A stretch of 64,000 nucleotides of DNA. It comes from CAVVAY01 sp963746465 (GTDB lineage: Bacteria > Actinomycetota > Actinomycetes > JACCUZ01). The stretch is taken from contig CAVVAY010000007.1 in assembly GCA_963746465.1 (NCBI GenBank), forward strand, positions 62,001 through 126,000. The letters run 5' to 3'. The notes under the pieces are model-generated. The model had not been told where the DNA came from. It made no database searches and was given only the letters and a program-made list of their open reading frames with translations. The translations under genes were made by a program, and so were the position numbers. Positions 33,207 through 42,902 of the stretch are shown piece after piece (positions within the stretch are counted from its first letter, which is position 1; every line of letters begins with the position of its first letter).

Positions 33207-36200
33207 CCCAGACCGTTCCGCAGGCGCCCGAGCCGTTCGACCTGCTCGGGCCGCTGCCCGAGGGCACGACTGTCCTCGAGGCCAGCGCCGGCACCGGCAA
33301 GACCTTCACCATCGCCAACCTGGTCGCGCGCTACGTCGCCGACGGCGTCGCGATGGAGGAGCTGCTCGTCGTCAGCTTCAGCCGCGAGTCGACCCGCGAG
33401 CTGCGAGAGCGGGTCCGCGAGCGGTTGGTCAGCGCCCGCGACGGACTGGCCAACCCGGCGAACATCCCGGCCGACGACCGGGTCCTGGCACACCTCGCCG
33501 ACACCAACGCGAGAGGACATCGTCGTACGACGACGACGGCTCGAGGAGGCGCTCACGGTCTTCGACGCCGCGACCGTCACCACCACGCACGGCTTCTGCC
33601 AGCAGGTGCTGCTCGCGCTCGGCACTGCGGGCGACCACGACACCGGCGCGGTGCTGGTCGAGAACATCGGCGACCTCGTGTCCGAGGTGGCCGACGACCT
33701 CTACCTGCGCAAGTGGGGTCACGCCGGCGCCGACCCGGCCGACATGACCCGCGAGGCGTTCCACCAGCTCGCACAGGCTGCCGCGATGGACCCGGCCACC
33801 GAGCTGCTGCCGTCCACGGAGACCGACGGCATGCCCGGGCAGCGCGCTCGCATCGCCGCCGCGGTGCGCGCCGAGGTCGACCGGCGCAAGCGGCGGCAGC
33901 AGCTCATCGACTACGACGACATGCTGATCCGGCTGGCGACGACTCTGACCGACCCGGCGTCCGGTCCGGTCGCGAAGAGCAGGCTGCGGGCGCGCTACCG
34001 AGTGGTGCTGGTCGATGAGTTCCAGGACACCGACCCGGTGCAGTGGACGATCCTGCGCGAGGCGTTCCACGGCCACCGCACGCTGGTGCTGATCGGCGAC
34101 CCGAAGCAGGCGATCTACGGATTCCGCGGTGCGGACGTGCACGCCTACCTCGAGGCGCGGGCGTCGGCGCCTCTGGTGCGCACCCTCCCGACCAACCACC
34201 GCAGCGACAAGGCGCTGCTCGACGGGATGTCCGCGGTCTTCGGCGGCGCGGCGCTGGGCGACGAACGCATCCGGGTGCTGCCCGTCGAGGCTGCCCATCA
34301 CGGGCGGCTGGTCGATGCGGCGGTGCCGTTGCAGCTGCGGGTGGTCGCGCGCGACGGTCTCCCGGTCACCGGCAAGGGCCTCGCGACCGTCGGGCCGGCC
34401 CGCGCCGTGGTCGTCCGGGACCTCGCCGACCGCGTCGTCGCCCTGCTCTCCGGCGAAGCCCTGCTGCACCCCCGCGACGGGAAGGCCGCACGCCCGGTCC
34501 AGCCGAAGGAGATCGCGGTGCTGGTGCGCACCAACACCCAGGCCGCAGCTGGTGCAGGCCCAGCTGCAGGCTGCCGCCGTCCCCGTCGTGCTCACCGGCA
34601 AGACCTCCGTCTTCGCCACCCCGGCGGCCGCGGAGTGGCAACGGCTGCTCGAGGCGCTGGAGCAGCCGCACCGCACCACCCGGGTACGCCGGGTGGCGCT
34701 GACCTGCTTCGTCGGGCTCGACGCGGCCGGGCTGGACTCGGCCGGCGACGACTTCGCCGACGACCTCGCGCTCAAGCTGCGGATCTGGGGTGCGGTGCTC
34801 GAGGAGCGCGGTGTCGCGGCGATGTTCGAGGCGGTGTCGCTCGACCAGCAGCTGCAGCCGCGGATCCTGAGCCTGGTCAACGGTGAACGGCTGCTCACCG
34901 ACCTGCGGCACATCGCGCAAGTCATGCACGAGGCGGCGCTTGAAGGGCAGCTCGGGCTGACCGCCCTGCTCGTCTGGCTGCGCAGGCGGATCAGCGAGGC
35001 CGCCGGCGAGGGCGGGCAGGAGCGCAGCCGACGGCTGGAGACCGACGCAGCCGCCGTGCAGATCATCACGGTGCACACCAGCAAGGGCCTGGAGTTCCCG
35101 GTCGTCATGGTGCCGTTCGCCTGGGACCACTTCGCCGGCCGCGACCCGTCGACCGCGGTCTTCCACGACGACCACGACCAACGAGTGCGCGACGTGGGCG
35201 GGCCGGGCAGCCCGGACTGGGCGGCGCACGTGCGCCAGCACAAGGCGGAGGAGACCGACGACGAGCTGCGCCTCACCTATGTCGCGTTGACCCGCGCACA
35301 GTCGCACCTGCTGGTCTGGTGGGCGCCGACGACGAACACCCCGACGTCGCCGCTGCACCGGCTGCTGCTGCACGACGGGCCTGACCTCGCGCCGCAGCAG
35401 GTGCCGGTTCCGACCGACGCCGCCGCCCTGGCCGCCTTCCGGACGCGGGCCGCCTCGAGCAACGGCGGGATGGGCGTCGAGGTGGTGCATGCTCGACCGC
35501 CCGAGGTGTGGGCACCGGCCGCCGAGCCCGCGCCGGCGCTGCAACTGGCGACGTTCGACCGCGTCCTCGACACCGGCTGGCGGCGCACCTCCTACAGCGC
35601 GCTCACTTCTGCGGCGCACGAGACAGCGGCTGGGCAGCGAGCCCGAGGTCGCGCAGAAGGACGACGAAGCCGACTCCGAGGAGATCCCTGCCGACGCGAC
35701 CCTGCTCGACGTCAACCTGCGCGACGTCGTGTCGGCCTGGGACGCGATCCCCGGCGGCGCGGCCTTCGGCACCCTGGTCCACACCGTGCTCGAGCAGCTC
35801 GACGACCCGGCCGACGAGGCGGCGGTTGCCGCGACCGCCGCGGCCCAGGTGGCCCGGTTCGCGCCGGACCTGGACCCCGCGGCGCTGACCACCGGACTGC
35901 TCGCAGCCTCGCCACCCCGCTGGGCGCCCTTGCCGATGGCGTCGCGCTGGGCGGCGTACCCGCCAAGGACCGGCTGCCCGAGCTGGACTTCGAGCTGCCG
36001 CTGGCCGGCGGCGACGAGGCGCGCACGTCGAAGGCTTTGCTCAGCGACGCGTTCCTCGAGGACACGTTTCTCAAAGACGTCGTGCCGCTGTGGCGGGCGC
36101 AGGTGCCGACCGGTCCGCTGTCGTCGTACGCCGACGCGCTGGCCGAGCTGCCGGACGTGCCGTTGCGCGGCTACCTCACCGGCAGCATCGACGCCGTGCT

Positions 36201-36567
36201 CCGAGCCGGCGCACCGGGAGCGCCGCGCTACCTCGTCGTGGACTACAAGACCAACCGGCTGGGCGGGTACGACGAGCCGCTGACCGCCTGGCACTACCGG
36301 GCTGCTGCGCTGGAGACCGCGATGGTCGAGGCGCACTACCCGCTGCAAGCCGTGCTGTACGCCGTGGCGCTGCACCGCTACCTGCGATGGCGTCAGCCGG
36401 CGTACGACCCGGACGTGCACCTCGGCGGCTGCCTCTACCTGTTCCTGCGCGGCATGTCCGGGCCGGGCGTGGTCGACGCCGAGGGCGCGGCGCCGGGTGT
36501 GTTCTCGTGGCGGCCGCCGACCGGGCTGGTCACCGGGCTGTCCGACCTGCTGGCAGGCAAGCCGTGA
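33203..36567 (+). pseudogene. recB: RecB subunit of exonuclease V, interrupted by about four frameshifts
   Basis: The product is a UvrD-type helicase plus RecB nuclease. Walker A VLEASAGTGKTFTIANL lies near residue 30, LVDEFQDTDPVQW is motif II, LIGDPKQAIYGFRGADV motif III, TVHTSKGLEFPVVMVP motif V and LRLTYVALTRAQSHLLVW motif VI. The C-terminal nuclease has FGTLVHTVLEQL, LDFELPL and YLVVDYKTNRLGG with the catalytic D and K. The frame changes near 33510, 34545, 35630 and 35905. All motifs survive, so either the sequence has indels or decay is very recent. The GTG overlaps the recC stop by four bases and the end overlaps the recD start. Confidence 0.85.
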
Positions 36568-38391
36568 CCGCGACCTATGACGCGGCGCTCGCCCTGCGCG
36601 CGGAAGGGCTGCTCGCGGCGTTCAACCAGGCTGGCATCCTGTCCGCCGCCGATGTGCACGTCGCGCGACGGCTCGGCGCGATCGGCAGTGAGAGCGACGA
36701 CGCGGTGCTGCTCGCGGCCGCGCTCGTGGTGCGCTCGACCCGGCACGGCTCGGTGGTGCTCGACCTCGCGACCGCCGAGGAGACGACCAGCCCGGACGTC
36801 GACGACGAGGCCGAGGTGCCGGTGGCGGACGTGCCGCTGGACTGGCCGGACGACTGGGTGTCCCGCTGCGCCGCGAGCCCGTTGGTGGGCGATGGTCAGC
36901 GAGACGGCCCGCTGCGGATGGTCGGGTCGCGGCTGTGGCTGGCGCGGTACTGGGACCAGGAGGAGCAGGTCGCCGCCGAGCTGCGCGAGCGATCGGCGTC
37001 GCAGCCGGACGACCTCGACCTGACCGTGCTTACCGCCGGGCTCACACGGCTGTTCCCGGACGCCGGCGACGGCGACCAGCGGGCAGCGGCCCAGACCTGC
37101 GCGCTCTCCCGGGTCAGCGTGCTGGCCGGCGGACCGGGCACCGGCAAGACGACGACGGTGAGCCGGCTGCTCGCGCTGCTCAAGGAGCAGCACCCGGAGT
37201 GGCGGATCGCGCTGGCGGCGCCAACCGGCAAGGCGGCTGCGCGACTGGAGGAGGCGGTGCGGTCGTCGACCGGGAAGCTGCTGCCGGATGACCAGCAGCG
37301 GCTCGGCGAGCTGTCGGCGACCACGCTGCACCGGCTGCTCGGCTGGCGGCCCGAGGCGCGCAGCCGGTTCCGGCACGACCGCACCAACCGGCTGCCGGTC
37401 GAGGTCGTCGTGGTCGACGAGGCGTCGATGGTGTCGCTGACGATGATGGCCCGGCTGCTGGAGGCACTTCGACCGACGACCCGGCTGGTGCTCGTCGGCG
37501 ACCCGGATCAGCTCGCCTCGGTCGAGGCAGGCGCGGTTCTCGGGGACCTGGCCCACGCCGATTCGCGCATGCCGGTGGCGACGCTGGCGACCAACCGGCG
37601 GTTCCCGGCGACCAGCGGCATCGCGCTGCTGGCAGCCGCGGTCCAGGACGGCCGGGCCGACGACGCCCTCGAGGTGCTGCGCTCCCCCGACACGCCCGAG
37701 GTCGAGCTGGTCGAGGTCGCCGACGGCGCCCAGCTGTCGCCACCTCAGCTCGACGGCGTACGCGCCGATGTCGTCGTCAGCGGCGCGGCGCTGCTCGAAG
37801 CCGCCGAGCGCGGGAACGCGGCCGCCGCGCTCGAGGCGCTCGACCGGCACCGGCTGCTGTGCGCACACCGGCGCGGACCTCGCGGCGTCCAGCACTGGAG
37901 CGCCCTCGCCGCCCGGTGGATCAGCGACGATCACCCGGTGCTGCCGCGGGCCGACGGCCGGTATGCCGGCGAGCCGTTGCTGGTCACCGCCAACGACTAC
38001 GAGATCGGCCTCTACAACGGCGACACCGGCGTGGTGGTCGACGACGGGCACGGTGGCCTGATCGCAGTCTTCGGCCGCGGCGGCCAGCCGATCGTCGTAC
38101 CGCTGGTGCGGCTCGGAGCCGTCCGCTCGCTGCACGCCATGACGGTGCACCGCAGCCAGGGCAGCCAGTTCGCCCGCATCACCGTCCTGCTGCCGGCAGC
38201 GGGGTCACCGCTGGGCACCCGGGAGACGCTCTACACCGCGGTGACCCGCGCGCAGGACGCACGTGCGGGTGATCGGGTCGGCGGAGGCGTTCGTCGAGGC
38301 CGTCGGCCGCCCGGCTGCCCGAGCCACCGGTCTCCGCGAGCGTCTGAGCCTGTCGGCCACGGTTACTCGGACGGCCCGAACCACCGAGTAA
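36564..38391 (+). CDS. recD: RecD subunit of exonuclease V (one C-terminal frameshift)
   Basis: About 608 residues once corrected. This SF1B helicase has an N-terminal helical domain, Walker A VLAGGPGTGKTTTVSRLL near residue 190, VVVVDEASMVSLTMMARL (motif II) near 280, VLVGDPDQLASVEAGAVLGD (motif III) and HAMTVHRSQGSQFARITVLL (motif V). The main frame is lost near 38256, after LYTAVTRAQD; the expected tail HVRVIGSAEAFVEAVGR continues in the next frame to TAA at 38389-38391. The uncorrected frame runs to 38705 over the opposite monooxygenase gene. The GTG overlaps the recB stop. With recC and recB it forms the ATP-driven end-resection and repair enzyme. Confidence 0.88.
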
Positions 38392-39856
38392 GCGCGGCCT
38401 CGAGGCCGACGTCGGTCCCCTCTCCCACCCAAGCGACGTGCCCGTCGGGCCGGATCAGCACCGCTGCGGGAGCAGGGACGTCGCCGAGTGCCGGGAGCTC
38501 CCACGTGCCGCCGAAGTCGGCATCGACCAGCTGGACCCGATCCGCCCACGGCGCGATGTCGAATTTCCCGGGTCCACCGAGGTTGAGCAGGACCGGTCGC
38601 GCCTCGTGCAGCAGGCTGAACACCCGACGCGGCCCCTCCGCGGTCAGCAGGTCGACATCCGGCATCCGGCGACCGAGCATCGGATGCCCCTCGCCGAGGT
38701 CGTAGTGGATGTCCAGGCCGGACATCATCGCGGCGAACCTCTTGCGCGGCTCCGCCATGCCCAACAGGTCGGACACGGTGTCGCGCAAGGCATCACGGCG
38801 CGCGTCGCCGGGGCGGATGAGCGCGACCTGCGCCATCGTGTTGCGCAGCACGCGGGCAGCGACCGGGTGGCGTTCCTCGTGATAGGTGTCCAGAAGGCTT
38901 TCCGGCGACACGGCCTTGACCACCTGGGCCAGCTTCCAACCCAGGTTCACCGCGTCCTGCACGCCGGTGTTCAGTCCCTGCCCGCCCACCGGGGAGTGCA
39001 CGTGCGCGGCGTCGCCGGCCAGCAGCACGCGTCTCTCGCGGTAGGCCGCGGCCTGACGGGTCATGTCGGTGAACCGGGAGATCCAGATGGGACTGTGCAT
39101 CCCGTAGTCGGTCCCATAGACGGAGATGACCGCCTCGCTGAGATCGCGCAGAGTGGGCTCGCTGGTCGAGACGACCTCATCGGTCACCATGACCCTGACC
39201 GGCCCGTGGTCGGCCCAGACGATCTCACCGTCGCGGATCTCGTAGTCGACCCGGCCGAGCCCGTGGACGCCGCGGGCGTCCAGGCGGGTGCCCAGCTCCG
39301 GTTCCTCAGCCATCTCGACCTCGGCGATCAGGGCACTGGTCGTCGGGTCCCACCCGGGGAACTCGATGCCGGCTCCCTTGCGCACGAGGCTGCGTCCTCC
39401 GTCGCAGCCGATCAGGTACTCAGCCCGCAGCGACCGGCCGTCGGACAGCGTGACCTCGACGCCGGTGTCGTCCTGGGCGAACCCCGTCACGTCACGTTCG
39501 CGGTAGATCGGCACGGCCAGCTCGTCGACCCAGCCGGCCAGGATGCGCTCGATGTGGTTCTGCCACAGCCCGAGCCCGTACGGATGCCGGGTGGGGAAGT
39601 CGCTGATGTCGAAGGTGACCCGGGCGAAACCCGCGACCTGGGCCACCTGTCCCTCCGCGAGGAACCGATCAGCGATACCACGCTGATCGAGGACCTCGAT
39701 GGTTCGTGCGTGCAGACCCCCGGCCCGCGAGCCGGGAAGATCCTGGCTGGCGCGCCGCTCGACGATGGCGGCGTCGACCCCCGCCAGCGCCAGCTCGCCG
39801 GCCAGCATCAGCCCCGTAGGCCCTCCCCCGACGATCAGTACCGCATGGTCGGTCAC
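38363..39856 (-). CDS. FAD-dependent aromatic monooxygenase (PHBH/TetX-type group)
   Basis: This 497-residue protein has an FAD-binding GxGxxG segment LIVGGGPTGLMLAGEL near residue 7, the DG motif YLIGCDGGRSLVRKGAG near 147 and the GD motif VLLAGDAAHVHSPVGGQGLN near 277, the three hallmarks of group A flavin monooxygenases. A thioredoxin-like C-terminal domain follows, as in phenol-hydroxylase and polyketide hydroxylases such as PgaE. Likely substrates are phenolics, polyketides or aromatic drugs. GTG 39856 is chosen for the GGAGGGGG site about eight bases upstream. A TetR gene precedes it on the same strand. Its 3' end overlaps recD by 29 bases. Confidence 0.88.
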   Translation of the reverse strand: MTDHAVLIVGGGPTGLMLAGELALAGVDAAIVERRASQDLPGSRAGGLHARTIEVLDQRGIADRFLAEGQVAQVAGFARVTFDISDFPTRHPYGLGLWQNHIERILAGWVDELAVPIYRERDVTGFAQDDTGVEVTLSDGRSLRAEYLIGCDGGRSLVRKGAGIEFPGWDPTTSALIAEVEMAEEPELGTRLDARGVHGLGRVDYEIRDGEIVWADHGPVRVMVTDEVVSTSEPTLRDLSEAVISVYGTDYGMHSPIWISRFTDMTRQAAAYRERRVLLAGDAAHVHSPVGGQGLNTGVQDAVNLGWKLAQVVKAVSPESLLDTYHEERHPVAARVLRNTMAQVALIRPGDARRDALRDTVSDLLGMAEPRKRFAAMMSGLDIHYDLGEGHPMLGRRMPDVDLLTAEGPRRVFSLLHEARPVLLNLGGPGKFDIAPWADRVQLVDADFGGTWELPALGDVPAPAAVLIRPDGHVAWVGEGTDVGLEAALTRWFGPSE

Positions 39857-39904
39857 AGACCAGCCCCCCTCCGACGTTCTGACTTCGAGTCGGGGATTCT
39901 GCGG

Positions 39905-39979
39905 CACGAGGGGGGCCTTGCAGCAAGCCCCCCTCCCGGGGTTACCTTGGAGATGCGAGGAGCGGCCGGTGCCGCTCCT
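39905..39979. terminator. Two strong hairpins between the TetR and monooxygenase genes
   Basis: GAGGGGGGCCTTGC with GCAAGCCCCCCTC (about 39908-39934, one bulge) is followed by AGGAGCGGC/GCCGCTCCT (39958-39979, four-base loop) with TTTCGTG after it on the plus strand. They occupy most of the 139-base gap, which holds no gene. They may stop readthrough from tetR or fold as a leader in the monooxygenase mRNA. Confidence 0.5.
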
Positions 39980-39995
39980 TTCGTGTTGTCAGCAC

Positions 39996-40619
39996 TCAGC
40001 CCGGGTCTTTGCCCGCGGTCGCAAGTGCCAGGGTCGTCATCGCGTCCACCGCCTCGCGCCGAGTCAGCTTCTCGTCCACGCACAGCGACCGCCAGGTCCA
40101 GAACGAGACAGCATGACCGAGCACGGCCTGCAGGCGTCGTCGCCGTGCGCCTCGAACGGTGGTGAAGGCGGCGAGCAGCGCCTCCCGCTGCGCTACCGCG
40201 GCTGCGTCGTTGCGCGCCCGGATGGTGGCCGGCACGGCCTCCCGGTCGCGATGGACCAGGGTCAGCATCGGCTCGCCGTCGCCGTAGAACCGGTACAGGT
40301 CGGTCAGTCCGACGTGGAGCCGCTCGACGGGGTCGCTGACCTGCAGCCACGCGGGGACATCGGGGTAGGTCTGCCCGCTGCCCCAGTGCGCGCTGCACGC
40401 GGCGAACAGCGCCTCGGCGTCCGGGAAGTGCCGGTAGACCGTGAGCCGGGTGACGCCGGCCTCCTGCGCCACGGCCGACACCGATGTGGCCGCCGGACCC
40501 ACGCTGCCGTGCAGCCGGACCGCCGCCTCGACGATGTCCTGCCGCGTCGAGGCGACGTCCTGGGCGCGCTTGTCCATCCGGTACGCCCGACCGCCGTCAC
40601 CCGACTTCTCGCCACTCAC
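39996..40619 (-). CDS. TetR-family transcriptional regulator
   Basis: About 207 residues. The N-terminal HTH spans about 25-70: STRQDIVEAAVRLHGSVG, AVAQEAGVTRLTVYRHFPD. The ligand-binding half is helical and includes FWTWRSLCVDEKLTRREAV. The start is uncertain: GTG 40619 is taken here, with a start at 40643 and an ATG at 40577 as alternatives. The palindrome ACTCTGA-TT-TCAGAGT at 40647-40662, between this gene and the cupin gene, is the obvious binding site. Flanked by a flavin monooxygenase and a cupin, it probably responds to an aromatic compound and represses both genes. Confidence 0.88.
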   Translation of the reverse strand: MSGEKSGDGGRAYRMDKRAQDVASTRQDIVEAAVRLHGSVGPAATSVSAVAQEAGVTRLTVYRHFPDAEALFAACSAHWGSGQTYPDVPAWLQVSDPVERLHVGLTDLYRFYGDGEPMLTLVHRDREAVPATIRARNDAAAVAQREALLAAFTTVRGARRRRLQAVLGHAVSFWTWRSLCVDEKLTRREAVDAMTTLALATAGKDPG

Positions 40620-40646
40620 CTCTTGACAACCCTTCCCTGTCACGCA

Positions 40647-40662
40647 ACTCTGATTTCAGAGT
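40647..40662. promoter_or_regulatory. Palindromic TetR operator candidate
   Basis: ACTCTGA and TCAGAGT are perfect inverted arms separated by TT. The site lies between the divergent tetR and cupin starts in an AT-rich stretch that also holds TATAGG just before the cupin gene, a position suited to repress both promoters. Confidence 0.65.
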
Positions 40663-40694
40663 ACACCATTGTTCACTGAATATAGGGAGCCAGC

Positions 40695-41216
40695 ATGACC
40701 ATCTCAGAAGCACCCGCCCTGTCCATTCTTCAGCCCGGCGAGGGACGCAGCGCCGATCTCGGCACCATCGGCGTCGACTTCAAGTTCTGGGGAGCCGACA
40801 CCGGCGGCGAGCTGTCCGTCGTCGAGCACCCGTTCCCGGTGGGCTCTCTGGTCCCCCCGCACCTGCACACCCGCGAGGACGAGTACTCGATCGTCACCGA
40901 GGGCGAGATCGGCTTCCGGTCCGGCGACCGCGAGGTCGTGCTGGGCGCCGGTGGCTACATCACCAAACCCCGCGGCGAGATGCACACGATGTGGAACGCC
41001 GGCAAGGTTCCGGCCCGGATGATCGAGATCATCCGGCCGGCCGGGTTCGAAGACTTCTTCGCCGAGATGTCGGACATGCTCCTCAGCGGCCCGCCCGAGC
41101 CGGAGAAGCTGCTCGCGCTGGCAGACCGTTACGGCTTGGAGTTCGGCCAGCCGGCGTGGTTGGCCGACGTCATCACGCGCTACGACCTCACTCCGCCGCC
41201 CATGGGACCGCAGTAG
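40695..41216 (+). CDS. Cupin-domain protein
   Basis: This 173-residue single cupin barrel has motif 1 LVPPHLHTREDEYSIVTEGE near residue 53, with the two histidines and glutamate of the metal site, and motif 2 GYITKPRGEMHTMWNAG near residue 93 with a further histidine. RMIEIIRPAGFEDFFAEM closes the barrel. Small cupins of this type include dioxygenases such as quercetinase-like enzymes and ligand-binding proteins. AGGGAG just upstream supports the ATG. Next to a TetR regulator and a flavin monooxygenase, it may take part in aromatic or flavonoid breakdown; this is inference. Confidence 0.82.
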   Translation: MTISEAPALSILQPGEGRSADLGTIGVDFKFWGADTGGELSVVEHPFPVGSLVPPHLHTREDEYSIVTEGEIGFRSGDREVVLGAGGYITKPRGEMHTMWNAGKVPARMIEIIRPAGFEDFFAEMSDMLLSGPPEPEKLLALADRYGLEFGQPAWLADVITRYDLTPPPMGPQ

Positions 41217-41240
41217 ACGCCGGACGGGCACTATGGGGCC

Positions 41241-42125
41241 GTGATCACCGCGGTCCAGCCCCTGACCGACATCCAGACCTGGCTGCGCGGCAGCGGCCTC
41301 GAGATCCTGCTGATCGTCTCCGGCGCGATCCTGCTCGCCCGGGCGGTGCGCTGGGTCGGCGAGACGACCACCGGCCGCATCGACGCCAACGTCCAGGACT
41401 CCGACGCGCTGGTCCGCTCGGAGGCCGCCAAGCACCGGCATGCCCTCACCCAGGTCGTCACCTGGACGATCGTCGTGCTGGTCTACGTCGTGGCGGCCGT
41501 CCTGGTCGTGCAGCGGCTCGGCGCGCCCACCGGCAGCCTGGTCGCGCCGGCTGCAGTGGCCGGCGTCGCCCTCGGCTTCGGCGCGCAGCGACTGGTGCAG
41601 GACGTCCTGTCCGGGTTCTTCGTCATCACCGAACGCCAGTACGGGTACGGCGACGTGGTCCGGCTGTCGGTCCCCGGCACGGGTGCGCCGGTGCAGGGCA
41701 CCGTCGAGGACGTCACCCTGCGGGTCACCCAGCTGCGCACCGTCAACGGCGAGGTCGTCATCACGCCCAACGGCCAGATCGTGCAGGCGACCAACCTGTC
41801 CCGCGACTGGGCCCGCGCCGTGATCGACGTGCCGGTCCCCAGCACCGCCGAGGTCAGCACGGTGACGGCAATCCTGCAGGAGGTCGGCACCACGGCGTAC
41901 GCCGACGACGAGCTGCGGCCGCTGCTGCTCGACGCACCCAGCGTGATGGGTGTGGAGAGCATCGAGGTCGACACCCTGAACATCCGGATCGTGGCACGGA
42001 CGCTGCCGGGCAAGCAGTTCGAGGTCGGCCGGATGATGCGGGCACGCATCGCCGACGCCCTGCGCCGCGAAGGCATCATCGTCGCGCCGATGGTGAACAC
42101 CGACGCGCCCAGCGGCCAGCAGTGA
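41241..42125 (+). CDS. MscS-family mechanosensitive ion channel
   Basis: This 294-residue protein has three membrane segments (LEILLIVSGAILLARAV; VVTWTIVVLVYVVAAVLVV; VAPAAVAGVALGFGAQRLV). The third, followed by QDVLSGFFVITERQYGYGDV, is the pore-lining helix and start of the beta domain characteristic of MscS. The C-terminal alpha/beta part contains VMGVESIEVDTLNIRIVA. The channel releases solutes on osmotic downshock. The start is GTG 41241, 24 bases after the cupin stop. The stop overlaps the next start (GTGA), so a dedicated partner is translated from the same mRNA. Confidence 0.9.
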   Translation: MITAVQPLTDIQTWLRGSGLEILLIVSGAILLARAVRWVGETTTGRIDANVQDSDALVRSEAAKHRHALTQVVTWTIVVLVYVVAAVLVVQRLGAPTGSLVAPAAVAGVALGFGAQRLVQDVLSGFFVITERQYGYGDVVRLSVPGTGAPVQGTVEDVTLRVTQLRTVNGEVVITPNGQIVQATNLSRDWARAVIDVPVPSTAEVSTVTAILQEVGTTAYADDELRPLLLDAPSVMGVESIEVDTLNIRIVARTLPGKQFEVGRMMRARIADALRREGIIVAPMVNTDAPSGQQ

Positions 42126-42454
42126 ACGCGATCCGCCGGATCCGGCCGACCACCTGGGTGCTGGCCGCCTTCTTCGTCGTGACCCTGGTCGTCTACCTTC
42201 TGGTCCGGCCGCCGCCACCGCCCGAGGTGGTCGTGATCCCGGCGCAGACGACCACGCCGAGCCCGACACCGAAGGCGACCAAGACCAAGAAGCCGAGCAA
42301 GTCGCCGACCCCGATCATCACGTCCACGACGCCGACTCCTCCCACGAGCACCTCGACGGCGACCGACACGCCTTCGGACTCCGACTCCACCTCCGGCACC
42401 TCGCCGGCGACCCCGACCCCGAGCCCGACCGGAACGGCCACCAGCGCTCCTTAG
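42122..42454 (+). CDS. Membrane-anchored Ser/Thr/Pro-rich protein coupled to MscS
   Basis: This 110-residue protein has one membrane segment (TTWVLAAFFVVTLVVYLL) and then a tail of about 80 residues built almost only of Thr, Ser, Pro, Lys and Asp (TPKATKTKKPSKSPTP onward). The tail should be extracytoplasmic, disordered and perhaps O-mannosylated. GTG 42122 overlaps the MscS stop. No catalytic motif is present. Its role may be to tether or shield the channel at the cell wall. The stop codon lies in the loop of the terminator hairpin that follows. Confidence 0.72.
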   Translation: MNAIRRIRPTTWVLAAFFVVTLVVYLLVRPPPPPEVVVIPAQTTTPSPTPKATKTKKPSKSPTPIITSTTPTPPTSTSTATDTPSDSDSTSGTSPATPTPSPTGTATSAP

Positions 42455-42466
42455 CGCTGGTGGCCG
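42435..42466. terminator. Bidirectional terminator hairpin
   Basis: CGGCCACCAGCGC and its exact complement (42435-42447, 42454-42466) enclose a six-base loop that includes the stop codon of the plus-strand gene. It separates two convergent genes whose ends are 17 bases apart. No long T run follows on either side. Confidence 0.75.
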
Positions 42467-42471
42467 GCTCG

Positions 42472-42702
42472 TCAGCGGTTGTAGGCGAGGCCCTCGGTGC
42501 GGGCCAGCTGGGTGAGGATGCGCTCGATGGGTGCGATCTCCTCGGCGGTGTGCCGCGAGAGCATCGCGTAGAGGTCCTGGCGCTCGGAGTCGGTGCGGTA
42601 CTCGGCGATCTCGCGCTCCAGCTGCTTCAGCTCGCGGCGCTCGGCGCGGTAGCGGTCTGCGGTCGTGCGCAGGGTCGTGATGGTGGATCGGATGGCACTC
42701 AT
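42472..42702 (-). CDS. Small helical (coiled-coil) protein of unknown function
   Basis: This 76-residue charged protein is predicted to be almost entirely helical (RYRAERRELKQLEREIAEYR with heptad spacing, then EEIAPIERILTQLAR). It has no cysteine, signal or membrane segment. The start is ATG 42702. The 200 bases upstream (42703-42902) hold its promoter and no other gene; GGTGA-N6-TCACC at about 42834 is a small palindrome there. I do not recognise the family. Confidence 0.65.
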   Translation of the reverse strand: MSAIRSTITTLRTTADRYRAERRELKQLEREIAEYRTDSERQDLYAMLSRHTAEEIAPIERILTQLARTEGLAYNR

Positions 42703-42902
42703 TGGACGGCCTGTTCAGGTGAGACGGGTGCCGACCGAGGTTTCGGCCGACAGTTCAAGTCTCGGCGCCGAGATCACAAACACACTGCGTCCGCCGTGTC
42801 GTCTCGGTCACATCCACTGCCGCGAGCGCGCGGGGTGATGCACGTCACCAGCCGGTGTGAACGGCCGATGTCGTCGCCGTCTCGACGAGGTGTCGCGCCG
42901 GC

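Noticed and set aside
29850..38391. Programmed ribosomal frameshifting in recC, recB and recD.
   Set aside because: The shift points lack a common slippery heptamer plus downstream structure, occur many times per gene and go in both directions, so sequencing indels or decay fit better.
42703..42902. Open frames over the gap upstream of the small coiled-coil gene.
   Set aside because: They lack consistent codon bias or start sites and one antisense frame crosses into the Gfo/Idh/MocA gene end; the stretch is better read as promoter region.
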